From the NCBI GenBank assembly GCA_002714425.1, contig PAXI01000009.1, positions 16,361 to 54,664 of the forward strand: a stretch of 38,304 nucleotides of DNA. Direction: 5' to 3'. The position numbers and the translations under genes were made by a program. The DNA is from Chloroflexota bacterium. GTDB lineage: Bacteria; Chloroflexota; Dehalococcoidia; Lucifugimonadales; Lucifugimonadaceae. Below are positions 16,473-24,848 of the stretch, piece after piece (the first letter of the stretch is position 1; the number at the start of each line of letters is the position of its first letter). The notes beneath the pieces were generated by a model. It was not told the origin of the DNA. It was given only the letters and a program-made list of their open reading frames with translations, and made no database searches.

Positions 16473-17495
16473 TTGACAAGTTCTAAAAGTTCTAATTTTG
16501 ATGGATTTAGCAATATTAAATTGGTTAATAATTTAATTTTTGATAATTCAAACACTAGAAAAAATATAAATTATACAAATCCATTTGATTATTTTGATAC
16601 AAAAAATATTTGGTACAAGCATTTTGGTCAAGAGTATGAAGTTTGTATGTTTCTTCTTTCTGATGACAAAAAAAACAATAATATAATTGCTCCTATGAAA
16701 ATTAAAGATAATGAAATTTCACTTTTAGGAAGCAAGAGTTTATTTGATTATCAAGATTTACTTTACTCATTTGATTATGATGAGAAGAATCTTAGTAATG
16801 ATATAAAAAAAATTCTTTATGAAATTTATAACTTAAAAAATATTGATAATTTTATGTTTGAGTCAGTCTCTGAACTATCACCTCTGTACAATTACTTTAA
16901 TGAAAATGATGATGAATTATGGGATTATGAGGTTGTTTTTGAAGATGTATGCCCAAAAGTTAGTTTACCAAATTCATGGGAAAGCTACCTAGTCAACTTA
17001 AAGAAGAAATATAGACATGAATTAAAAAGGAAGATCAAGAGAATACATACTTCAGGTACTGTAAATCATTATGAATTATCAAAGAAAAGTGAAATTATGG
17101 AAAATTTAGACTATTTTATTCAACTAATGAAGTCTAGTTCTGTAGATAAAAGTAAATTTATGACACAAGACAATCAAGCTTTTTTTATTGATCTTATTGA
17201 TAATCTAAAAGAAAAAGATAATATAGTTAGACTAACTTTTCTAGAGTTTGATAACACTAAAGTAGCATCTTCACTATCATTTGTTATGAATAATACCCGT
17301 TATTTATATAACAGTGGCTATGATCCAAAATTTTCTGATTTGTCAGTCGGTTTAATTAATCATGCTTACGCTATAAAGCTTTCTATAAAGCAAAATATAA
17401 AGTTTTTTGATTTTATGAGAGGCAATGAAAGGTATAAGTATCATCTTGGATCTGTAGATAGTAAACTCTATACTATCAATGGAAAGCGTAAATAA
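16473..17495 (+). CDS. GNAT-fold acyl/aminoacyl transferase of the PF13480 (BioF2-like)/FemAB type
   Basis: A 340-residue protein of the double-GNAT-like class annotated as Acetyltransf_6 or FemAB-related; members include CelD-like and peptidoglycan bridge aminoacyltransferases. The central basic segment KKKYRHELKRKIKRI and the C-terminal DFMRGNERYKYHLGS are characteristic of it. The start is probably TTG one base after the thrC stop; the ribosome binding site is weak and no nearby ATG exists. It is followed after 3 nt by the MshA-like glycosyltransferase, so the two are probably co-expressed and may act on one glycoconjugate. Acceptor and donor are unknown. Confidence 0.72.
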   Translation: MTSSKSSNFDGFSNIKLVNNLIFDNSNTRKNINYTNPFDYFDTKNIWYKHFGQEYEVCMFLLSDDKKNNNIIAPMKIKDNEISLLGSKSLFDYQDLLYSFDYDEKNLSNDIKKILYEIYNLKNIDNFMFESVSELSPLYNYFNENDDELWDYEVVFEDVCPKVSLPNSWESYLVNLKKKYRHELKRKIKRIHTSGTVNHYELSKKSEIMENLDYFIQLMKSSSVDKSKFMTQDNQAFFIDLIDNLKEKDNIVRLTFLEFDNTKVASSLSFVMNNTRYLYNSGYDPKFSDLSVGLINHAYAIKLSIKQNIKFFDFMRGNERYKYHLGSVDSKLYTINGKRK

Positions 17496-17498
17496 TTT

Positions 17499-18716
17499 AT
17501 GAAAATTGCTTTATTAAGTGTGCATGGATGTCCTCTAAGAATGGCAGGTACTAAGGATGTTGGAGGTATGAACATTTATATCAATGAGATTTCTAAATCT
17601 TTATCCAGTATTTCAATTAATTGTCAGATAGATATTTTTTCTAGAAGGCATGATTTATTTGATCCTTTTATAATACAAATCAATGATAATGTAAGAGTAA
17701 TTCATATTCCTGCTGGCCCTCCGTCATTATCAAAAACAGATACATATGACCTACTAGAAGAGTTCACAAAAACAATTAGTGAATTTACCTTAAAAAATCA
17801 AATTACTTATGATTATATTTGGAGTCATTATTGGTTATCAGGAATTGTTGGAATTGAATTAAAAAAACTTTGGGGAATACCACATATAACAACTTTTCAT
17901 ACAATTTTTTCAATTAAGCAATTTTATAACATAAATATTGAAACTGATCATAAAATGAGGTCTAAATATGAAGAAATCATATCTAAAAAGGTGGATATGA
18001 TAATAACCTTTAGTGAGCACGAAAAGAGGTGGTTGTCACAGAATTTTAAAGCAAATGAAAAGAAAATTAAAATTGTTTATCCTGGGGTTGATAAAAATAA
18101 GTTTTATAGTATGAATAAGAGTTATTCTAACGAGAAAAATCGTAGACTCAAACTCGAATTACTTTTTGTTGGTAGAAACGAAACAATAAAAGGATTAGAC
18201 GTTCTTATAAACTCATTAATAAAGGTAAGTAATCACCAACAATCTTATCAATGGAGGCTAAATGTTGTTGGAGGTGAATATACTGACTCAGAACTCATTG
18301 ATATTAAAAAAAAAATAGGTCAAGATATCTTTTCTAATTCAATTAATTTTATTCCTAGCGTGACTCATACAAAATTATACGAATATTACGATAGAAGCGA
18401 TTTACTAATTGTTCCAAGTTATTATGAAAGCTTCGGATTAGTAGCGCTAGAATCTATCGCATGTTCAACTCCCGTAATAGCTTCAAATGTAGGAGGGCTT
18501 AGCATTATAATTAACCCTGGTTATAATGGATTTTTGTTTGAAGCAGGGGATGATTATAGTCTTTCCGAAATTATAATTTCTATGTATTTAAGAGATGGTA
18601 ATCCTGACTGGATGAAGATAAAATCATTATCAAAAAATGCACTTAATCATTCTGAGATGTTCTCATGGGAAAATTCTGCAAAAAAAATTATTTCTTATAT
18701 GGAAAAGTTAGTCTAA
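17499..18716 (+). CDS. MshA-like GT4 family glycosyltransferase
   Basis: A 405-residue retaining GT-B glycosyltransferase. The N-terminus SVHGCPLRMAGTKDVGGMN and the SHYWLSGIVG segment are very close to the pattern of MshA, which joins GlcNAc to inositol 3-phosphate in mycothiol synthesis. Sucrose-phosphate-type GT4 enzymes share part of it. The C-terminal nucleotide-sugar site has LFVGRNETIKGLDVLI and the E-x7-E motif ESFGLVALES followed by IASNVGG. It is the last gene of the run beginning at rpsF, and its end overlaps the convergent tandem-GNAT gene by 9 nt. MshA-like is what is seen; mycothiol itself is not shown. Confidence 0.85.
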   Translation: MKIALLSVHGCPLRMAGTKDVGGMNIYINEISKSLSSISINCQIDIFSRRHDLFDPFIIQINDNVRVIHIPAGPPSLSKTDTYDLLEEFTKTISEFTLKNQITYDYIWSHYWLSGIVGIELKKLWGIPHITTFHTIFSIKQFYNINIETDHKMRSKYEEIISKKVDMIITFSEHEKRWLSQNFKANEKKIKIVYPGVDKNKFYSMNKSYSNEKNRRLKLELLFVGRNETIKGLDVLINSLIKVSNHQQSYQWRLNVVGGEYTDSELIDIKKKIGQDIFSNSINFIPSVTHTKLYEYYDRSDLLIVPSYYESFGLVALESIACSTPVIASNVGGLSIIINPGYNGFLFEAGDDYSLSEIIISMYLRDGNPDWMKIKSLSKNALNHSEMFSWENSAKKIISYMEKLV

Positions 18717-19595
18717 TTCTTTTTCCCACCAAGTTAGTGATAGATATTTATTAAAACCAAATTTCTCATATAATTTACATGCTTGTGTATTTCTTGAATC
18801 TACATCTAATATAACTTTTTTCAGCCCATTGTTAATTTGATGTTTTAAGGCATAATATAATAGATATTTACCTAGCCCTTTTCCAGTAAAATCGGGGTCA
18901 ATACCTAACATATTAATTTTTGAAATAAAGTCTTGTGTTTGCATAATCCAAACGTAACCTAAAATTGAATGAGATTTATTTTTATGTATAAATATTGTAT
19001 TGTACTTTTTAGTAATTTCTTCTTTTATTTCTGAGGAAGTATTTTTTTCATAACCCCAATGGCTTTTGAATGCGTCATTTTGTAAATTAGTTAATTTACA
19101 TGAATCTTTTTCTTCGATTTGAATAATATTAAATTTATTATCTATTTTAATTCTTAAGTCATCAAATAACATTTTTTCTAATTTATGAAATTCTCTAACT
19201 GCTCTCCAGTTACAGCTAATAAGGTATTTTTGTAGTTTTTTTTCATCATTATTTGATGCTATAACCAATTTTTTGGTTGTGATTTTTGAATTTTTCTTCA
19301 AAAAATTTATTATTTTTGTAATATTTGAGTAATTTTCATCTTCTAAAAAAATATTTAATTGGGAGTAACCCAAGCCTAACTTATTTTCAATTAAGCAGTA
19401 ACCAGAAATTACTTTTCTATTTTGACCTGAAAAAATTAGGAAAAAACTTTTAGAAGTGTCATTTTGTTTAGAGTTAAGAGAGTTTTTGAAAAAATTGTAC
19501 TCAAATATCCAGTCTATATAACCATGTGGCTTAGAATTTTTTATAAATTCATATAAGTTTTTTGTATATGATTTATCGAAATTAATTATGCGCAT
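18708..19595 (-). CDS. Tandem GNAT acetyltransferase, MshD-like
   Basis: A 295-residue protein with two GNAT-like halves, the architecture of mycothiol synthase MshD. The C-terminal half is a clear GNAT: LGYVWIM, then NMLGIDPDFTGKGLGKYLL with the acetyl-CoA-binding Q/RxxGxG/A-type loop (TGKGLG), and LDVDSRNTQACKLYEKFGF. The N-terminal half (about 1-130) is degenerate, as in MshD where only one half is catalytic. The segment NDAFKSHWGYE also fits this group. It converges on the MshA-like gene with a 9-nt overlap. Other GNATs such as RimI relatives share the C-terminal motif, so the substrate is unproved. Confidence 0.78.
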   Translation of the reverse strand: MRIINFDKSYTKNLYEFIKNSKPHGYIDWIFEYNFFKNSLNSKQNDTSKSFFLIFSGQNRKVISGYCLIENKLGLGYSQLNIFLEDENYSNITKIINFLKKNSKITTKKLVIASNNDEKKLQKYLISCNWRAVREFHKLEKMLFDDLRIKIDNKFNIIQIEEKDSCKLTNLQNDAFKSHWGYEKNTSSEIKEEITKKYNTIFIHKNKSHSILGYVWIMQTQDFISKINMLGIDPDFTGKGLGKYLLYYALKHQINNGLKKVILDVDSRNTQACKLYEKFGFNKYLSLTWWEKELD

Positions 19596-19661
19596 ATTAT
19601 GATTTTTTTTTCTGAAAATTTATCAAATCTTTTTTTATTATGTTTATTTTACAATTAAGAA

Positions 19662-19691
19662 TTGATTTGAACTACAGTTAGCCTTTATAAT
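19662..19691 (+). promoter_or_regulatory. Sigma70-type promoter for the T-box ilv-leu operon
   Basis: TTGATT (19662-19667) and a perfect TATAAT (19686-19691) are separated by 18 bp. The predicted start, about 19697-19699, lies exactly where the T-box leader must begin. This is the best promoter match in the window. Confidence 0.7.
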
Positions 19692-19697
19692 AGTACA

Positions 19698-19907
19698 GGC
19701 GTTGAAAGAAAGTAGTAAGTTATATTTTTATTTTAGAGAGTCGGTGTTAGCTGTAAATCGATATAAAAAATTTCTGAACTCGTTCTGGAGCTTTTCTCAG
19801 TGAGAGACGTTGATTTCGTAAAAATTATAAGTGGTTAGGAAGTAATCCTGACAATAAAGGTGGTACCGCGGGTAATTTCTCGTCCTTTGTATGGACGAGA
19901 TTTTTTT
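19698..19907 (+). ncRNA. T-box riboswitch (leucine specifier) upstream of ilvB
   Basis: A complete T-box leader that senses uncharged tRNA and controls transcription of the ilv-leu operon. Seen: the Stem I start AGTAGTAAG, the conserved AGAGAG followed by GGTG, and GAACTCGTTCTGGAG with CTC (Leu) at 19779-19781 in the specifier position. A Stem III hairpin (AGGA/TCCT, 19835-19851) follows, then the T-box AAAGGTGGTACCGCGG (19856-19871). In the antiterminator AAAGG pairs with CCTTT (19884-19888) and GCG with CGT (19881-19883). The bulge TGGT has T at the variable position, matching a tRNA discriminator A as in tRNA-Leu. Together with its promoter it accounts for most of the 350-nt gap 19596-19945; only about 65 A/T-rich bases before the promoter are unexplained. 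Confidence 0.95.
19878..19907 (+). terminator. T-box attenuator (intrinsic terminator)
   Basis: TCTCGTCC (19878-19885) and GGACGAGA (19893-19900) form a perfect 8-bp stem with a 7-nt loop, followed by seven T (19901-19907). The left arm shares CGTCC with the T-box antiterminator, so the two structures exclude each other. It ends 38 nt before the ilvB ATG. Confidence 0.93.
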
Positions 19908-19945
19908 GTTAATAAAGATATAGAAAAATATTTATGTAGGAAAAA

Positions 19946-21634
19946 ATGAAAGAGAAAAAATTAGGGAGTCAAATAGTTTGCGAGGCATTAATTAATGAAG
20001 ATGTTAATGTTGTTTTTGGTATACCAGGTGGCGCTATTTTACCACTTTACGGAGTTTTATCTCAGTATGAAGATCTAAAGCATATACTTGTTAGACATGA
20101 ACAAGGTGCAGCGCATGCTGCAGACGGTTATTCTAGATCTACAGGTAAAGTAGGAGTGGCTTTTGCTACATCTGGTCCCGGGGCTACTAATCTTATAACT
20201 GGATTGGCGACTGCTATGATGGATTCTGTTCCTATGGTTGCAATTACAGGTCAAGTAGGAAGGGCTGCTATAGGATCAGATGCTTTTCAAGAAACTGACA
20301 TTACTGGAGCTACATTGCCAGTAACTAAACATAATTATTTAGTTATGAAAGCTGATGATATAGGAGAAATTATTCATGAGGCTTTTTATATTGCTCGCAC
20401 CGGAAGGCCTGGCCCTGTATTAATTGATATACCTAGAGATGTTTTCACAGAATTAGGAAATTATGATCCAAAAAAACAACTTTTTATTCCAGGTTATAAT
20501 GTTCCCAAAAATGCTGATGATAATGAGGTAGAATTTGCATCTAAATTAATTAATAAAGCAAACAAACCTGTAATACTTGCAGGGCATGGAGTAATAATTT
20601 CTAAAGCTTGGGATGAATTAAGACTTATTGCAGAAAAAGCCCAAATTCCCGTTGTAACTACTTTACTAGGTATATCATCTTTTCCTGAGAATCATATATT
20701 AAGTACTGGATGGCCTGGGATGCATGGAATGGCATATGCTTCGTTAGCATTAGATCAAGCTGACTTAATAATAAATTTTGGTAGTAGATTCGATGATAGA
20801 ATTGTTGGAGATGTTTCAAGGTTCGCTAAAAGATCAAAAAAAATTCATGTTGATATAGATCCTGCAGAAATAAATAAGAGTGTTCAAGTTGATGTTTCTT
20901 TAATAGGGAATATCAAAGATGTTATTACTCAACTTTTACCTTTAGTTGAAAAAACTACCCATACTTCATGGATAAATCACATAGATAAATTAAAAAGTGA
21001 TCATCCGTCACTAGAAATTCCTAAGTCGGATAGAATATTGGGCCAATATGTTGTAAAAAAACTTTCTGATACTACAAAAGGTAATGCTATAATTTGTTCT
21101 GGGGTTGGGCAGCATCAAATGTGGGCTGCTCAGCATTACACTTTCACTAATCCAAACTCATGGCTATCATCGGGTGGTCTAGGTACTATGGGTTATGAAG
21201 TTCCATCAGCAATAGGTGCTCAGGTTGGGAATCCAGGCAAACTTGTTTGGTCAATATGTGGTGATGGAGGTTTTCAAATGACACTTATGGAATTAGCTAC
21301 TATTGCTGAAAACAATTTACCAATTAAATACGCAATATTAAATAATAATCATTTAGGTATGATTACTCAATGGCAAGGTTTATTTTATAATCAAGATTAT
21401 CAGGCTGAAACGTATACTGGTAATCCTGACTTTGTAAAGCTTGCTGAAGCATATGGTATAAAGGGTATCAGAGTCTCTAAAAAAGATAATGTTGAAAATG
21501 CAATAATTGAAGCTAATAAACACAATGGGCCTGTATTGGTAGATTTTGTTATAGAAAAAGTAGATGATGTATATCCAATGATACCTGCAGGGCAGAGTGT
21601 AAATGAACTTATAGAAGGACCGAATAATGTCTAA
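19946..21634 (+). CDS. ilvB: Acetolactate synthase, large (catalytic) subunit
   Basis: A 562-residue ThDP enzyme that condenses two pyruvates to acetolactate, or pyruvate with 2-oxobutyrate, as the first common step of branched-chain amino acid synthesis. The catalytic Glu52 is in RHEQGAAHAADGY. The FAD-binding middle domain and the C-terminal ThDP motif ICGDGGFQM...NNNHLGMI...QWQ are present. Length is normal. An AGGA site precedes the ATG. It is the first gene after the leucine T-box and overlaps ilvN by 8 nt. Confidence 0.97.
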   Translation: MKEKKLGSQIVCEALINEDVNVVFGIPGGAILPLYGVLSQYEDLKHILVRHEQGAAHAADGYSRSTGKVGVAFATSGPGATNLITGLATAMMDSVPMVAITGQVGRAAIGSDAFQETDITGATLPVTKHNYLVMKADDIGEIIHEAFYIARTGRPGPVLIDIPRDVFTELGNYDPKKQLFIPGYNVPKNADDNEVEFASKLINKANKPVILAGHGVIISKAWDELRLIAEKAQIPVVTTLLGISSFPENHILSTGWPGMHGMAYASLALDQADLIINFGSRFDDRIVGDVSRFAKRSKKIHVDIDPAEINKSVQVDVSLIGNIKDVITQLLPLVEKTTHTSWINHIDKLKSDHPSLEIPKSDRILGQYVVKKLSDTTKGNAIICSGVGQHQMWAAQHYTFTNPNSWLSSGGLGTMGYEVPSAIGAQVGNPGKLVWSICGDGGFQMTLMELATIAENNLPIKYAILNNNHLGMITQWQGLFYNQDYQAETYTGNPDFVKLAEAYGIKGIRVSKKDNVENAIIEANKHNGPVLVDFVIEKVDDVYPMIPAGQSVNELIEGPNNV

Positions 21635-22205
21635 TAATATAGAACAAAGAACGATATCTGCATTGGTTCAGGATAAACCAGGCGTTTTAGCTAGAATTGC
21701 TGGATTATTTAGGCGAAGAGGTTTCAACATTGCAAGCTTGACTGTAGGTAGGTCAGAACAAAAAGGATTATCTCGTATGACTTTTGTTGTTGAGGGGCCT
21801 CAAGAGGTTGTGTGTAAGGTATCTGCTCAACTTGACAAACTCATTGATATAGTTGAGGTACAGGATATAACAGAATCAAATATAGTATGGAGAGAATTGG
21901 CGTTAATTAAAGTAAATGCTGACTCAGTTTCGAGAAGTAAGGTGCTAGAAATTGCAAATATTTTTAGGGTTAACATAGTTGATATTGGTGTTGAGTCACT
22001 AACAATGGAGATTTCGGGTGGTAAGCAAAAAATCAATTCTCTAATTGAACTATTGAAACAATTTGGCATCAAGGAAATTCTACGAACCGGAAGAATAGCT
22101 ACCCTAAGAGGTACGCTCATTGAGGGAGAAGATGATGGAATTTTTCAATCAGAACAAGATAATGATAATAACTTTATAATACCTACTGAAAGTGGTAGTG
22201 TGTAA
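21627..22205 (+). CDS. ilvN: Acetolactate synthase, small (regulatory) subunit
   Basis: A 192-residue regulatory subunit that activates IlvB and usually confers valine feedback inhibition. The N-terminal ACT domain has ISALVQDKPGVLARIAGLFRRRGFNI and LTVG, and the second half (LALIKVNAD..., FGIKEILRTGRIATLRG) is the ALS small-subunit C-terminal domain. An extra acidic tail (EGEDDGIFQSEQDNDN) runs past the usual end near residue 170. It overlaps the ilvB end by 8 nt, with its AAGGA site inside ilvB, consistent with coupled 1:1 synthesis. Confidence 0.96.
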   Translation: MSNNIEQRTISALVQDKPGVLARIAGLFRRRGFNIASLTVGRSEQKGLSRMTFVVEGPQEVVCKVSAQLDKLIDIVEVQDITESNIVWRELALIKVNADSVSRSKVLEIANIFRVNIVDIGVESLTMEISGGKQKINSLIELLKQFGIKEILRTGRIATLRGTLIEGEDDGIFQSEQDNDNNFIIPTESGSV

Positions 22206-22229
22206 ATAAAAAAATAACAAGGAGAAGAA

Positions 22230-23228
22230 ATGGCAAAATTATTTTATGATAAAGATATAGACGAATCATCATTAGTTGAAAAAACTATAGCAGTTTTGGG
22301 ATTTGGATCCCAAGGCCATGCTCACGCTTTGAACCTAAAAGAGAGTGGCTTTAATGTGATAGTTGGTCTCTATGAGGGAAGTAAAAGCAAGGAAAAAGCA
22401 GAGGCTGCAGGGCTATCTGTTTATTCGAATTCAGATGCAGCTGAGAAAGCAGATTTAATTTCTTTTTGTCTTCCTGATACTGTTCAGGCTAAGGTATATA
22501 AGGAAGATGTTGAACCTAATTTGTCTCCTGGTAATATCCTTTTATTCGCGCATGGTTTTACTATTTTTTATGATCAGATATCTCCACCCGATAACGTTGA
22601 TGTAGTTATGATTGCACCAAAAGCACCAGGTCATAGAGTTAGAGCTGTTTATGAGAGAGGCTTGGGTGTCCCATGCTTAATTGCTGTAGACAAAGATTTT
22701 TCAGGAAATGCTCATTCAATTGCTTTAGCTTATGGTAAAGGAGTTGGAGGAGGTAGAGCGGGAATATTAGAGACAACTTTCAAAGAAGAAACCGAAACAG
22801 ATTTATTTGGAGAACAAGCGGTTTTATGCGGTGGAGTAAGTGAACTTGTTAAGACTGCATTTGATGTACTTGTAGAAGGTGGCTATGAACCAGAATCAGC
22901 TTACTTTGAAGTTTTGCATGAATTAAAGTTAATTGTTGACCTAATGCATCAAGGCGGATTAGAGCATATGAGATATTCAATTAGTGAAACTGCTGAGTAT
23001 GGAGATTATTCAAGAGGCCCAGTTGTGATAGATGAAAACGTCAAGAAAAATATGCAGAAAGTTCTTGAACAAATTCAATCTGGAGAATTTGCTAAAGAGT
23101 GGATAGCTGAAAATGATGAAGGCTTACACCGTTTTAAGCAGATGAGAGAAAAAAATAAAGAGCATGGAGTAGAGAAAGTCGGAAAAGAACTAAGAAGCAT
23201 GATGCCTTGGCTCGAATCTACTACATAA
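22230..23228 (+). CDS. ilvC: Ketol-acid reductoisomerase (class I)
   Basis: A 332-residue short-form (class I) KARI that isomerises and reduces acetolactate to dihydroxyisovalerate. Seen: [27 protein letters not shown], the metal-binding [11 protein letters not shown], and [20 protein letters not shown], with E(H/Y)...[10 protein letters not shown] near the C-terminus. In the cofactor-specificity loop ([10 protein letters not shown]) residue 48 is Tyr where class I enzymes usually have Arg, while Ser residues of the phosphate-binding kind remain, so the NADPH/NADH preference is open. A strong AAGGAG site precedes the ATG. It lies 24 nt after ilvN. Confidence 0.97.
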   Translation: MAKLFYDKDIDESSLVEKTIAVLGFGSQGHAHALNLKESGFNVIVGLYEGSKSKEKAEAAGLSVYSNSDAAEKADLISFCLPDTVQAKVYKEDVEPNLSPGNILLFAHGFTIFYDQISPPDNVDVVMIAPKAPGHRVRAVYERGLGVPCLIAVDKDFSGNAHSIALAYGKGVGGGRAGILETTFKEETETDLFGEQAVLCGGVSELVKTAFDVLVEGGYEPESAYFEVLHELKLIVDLMHQGGLEHMRYSISETAEYGDYSRGPVVIDENVKKNMQKVLEQIQSGEFAKEWIAENDEGLHRFKQMREKNKEHGVEKVGKELRSMMPWLESTT

Positions 23229-23255
23229 ATTTTAGTGAAAAAGTTATAAGAGAAA

Positions 23256-24812
23256 ATGAATAAAAGTGATAAAGTCATAATATTTGATACAACTCTTAGA
23301 GATGGTGAACAGTCTGCTGGTGCTGGATTAACTGTTGAAGAGAAATTGAGAATAGCTCATCAACTTAATAAACTGGGAGTTGATGTGATAGAAGCAGGTT
23401 TTGCTGGAAGTTCTCAAGGTGATTTTGATGCAGTAAAACGTATAGCTAATGAGGTTAAGGGTCCAATAATTACTTCATTGGCAAGAGCTGTTGCAACGGA
23501 TATAGATGCAGCTGGAGAAGCATTAAAAGGTGCTGAAAATGCACGTATTCATACTTTTATTTCTGCATCTGATATTCATCTGATGCATCAGATGAGAAAA
23601 GATAGAGAATCTATTATGGATATGGCTGTAAAAGCTGTTGAAAGAGCAAAAAAATATGTTGATGATGTAGAATTTTCTCCTATGGATGCAACTAGAACCG
23701 ACCCTAAGTATTTATATACGATGTTGGAGGCTGTTATTAAGGCTGGAGCTACAACAGTTAACATTCCTGACACTGTAGGGTATTCAAACCCAAAAGAATT
23801 TGGAGAGCTAATTAAAGGTATTAAGGAAAATGTTCCTAATATTGACCAGGCAATTATAAGTGTGCATTGTCATAATGATTTAGGTATGGCTTCAGCTAAC
23901 TCTTTATCTGCAATAGAAAATGGGGCAAGACAGATTGAGGGATGTATAAATGGTCTTGGTGAAAGGGCTGGCAATGCTGCTCTTGAGGAAGTAATAATGG
24001 CGCTTGAAACTAGGCCTGACTTTTATGGCATAGAAACAAATATAGATCCCAAAGAGATAGGAAATTCAAGTAGAATGGTGGGCTCAATATTTGGTTTTCC
24101 TGTACAAGCTAACAAAGCAATTGTAGGGCAAAATGCCTTCAGACACTCATCGGGGATACATCAAGACGGATATATAAAAAATCATTCAACTTTTGAAATA
24201 ATGGAACCCGAGTCAGTTGGATGGAGAGGTGAGGCTTTGGTGCTTGGTAAGTTGTCTGGTAGAGCTGGTCTTAGAGCAAGATTGAGGGAGTTGGGTTATG
24301 AATTAAATGATGAAGAATTAGCAAATATATTCCTCAAGTTTAAAGATTTAGCTGATAATAAGCGTGAAATTACTGATATGGACTTAGAGGCATTAATGTC
24401 TGAACAACATAGAATAATTGATACAAATCGTACATATCATGTTGATAGCGTAAAAGTTGTCTGTGGTAATAACGTCATCCCAAAAGCAGAAGTGACACTT
24501 GAATGTCCTAATAAGGATAAACGACAAGTAACATCTGAAGGTACTGGCCCTGTTGATGCAGTGTGCAAGGCAATAGATCAAGTAGTAAAATTAGGAGCAG
24601 AATTAACAGAATTTTCAGTTTCTGCTGTGACTGAAGGGATCGATTCTTTAGGTGAAGTAACAATACGAATTCAGAAAGAAGGATCTGTTTATTCCGGTAG
24701 AGGCTCAGATTCAGATATTGTTTTCGCGTCTGCTAAGGCTTACGTGAATGCTATAAATAGGTATCTTATGATTAGTGAAAAAGAAAGAAATTTCACTCGA
24801 GAAATATTTTAG
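23256..24812 (+). CDS. leuA: 2-isopropylmalate synthase
   Basis: A 518-residue DRE-TIM metallolyase that condenses 2-oxoisovalerate with acetyl-CoA to start leucine synthesis. The N-terminal motif is FDTTLRDGEQSAGAGL, with metal ligands in HCHNDLGMASANSL and the signature GCINGLGERAGNAALEE; KAIVGQNAFRHSSGIHQDG follows. The C-terminal domain (about 390-518) is the LeuA allosteric dimer domain, the usual site of leucine feedback. It lacks the sequence features of the neighbouring-paralogue citramalate synthase found at 33508-35130. A perfect 20-bp palindrome (23576-23595) lies inside the coding sequence. Confidence 0.96.
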   Translation: MNKSDKVIIFDTTLRDGEQSAGAGLTVEEKLRIAHQLNKLGVDVIEAGFAGSSQGDFDAVKRIANEVKGPIITSLARAVATDIDAAGEALKGAENARIHTFISASDIHLMHQMRKDRESIMDMAVKAVERAKKYVDDVEFSPMDATRTDPKYLYTMLEAVIKAGATTVNIPDTVGYSNPKEFGELIKGIKENVPNIDQAIISVHCHNDLGMASANSLSAIENGARQIEGCINGLGERAGNAALEEVIMALETRPDFYGIETNIDPKEIGNSSRMVGSIFGFPVQANKAIVGQNAFRHSSGIHQDGYIKNHSTFEIMEPESVGWRGEALVLGKLSGRAGLRARLRELGYELNDEELANIFLKFKDLADNKREITDMDLEALMSEQHRIIDTNRTYHVDSVKVVCGNNVIPKAEVTLECPNKDKRQVTSEGTGPVDAVCKAIDQVVKLGAELTEFSVSAVTEGIDSLGEVTIRIQKEGSVYSGRGSDSDIVFASAKAYVNAINRYLMISEKERNFTREIF

Positions 24813-24848
24813 ATTAGAAAAAAAACCTTTTGATATATGGAGGATAAA

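Noticed and set aside
17499-18716. Naming the GT4 gene mshA outright
   Set aside because: The N-terminal pattern is MshA-like, but other GT4 enzymes share it and no MshC is visible, so the symbol is withheld.
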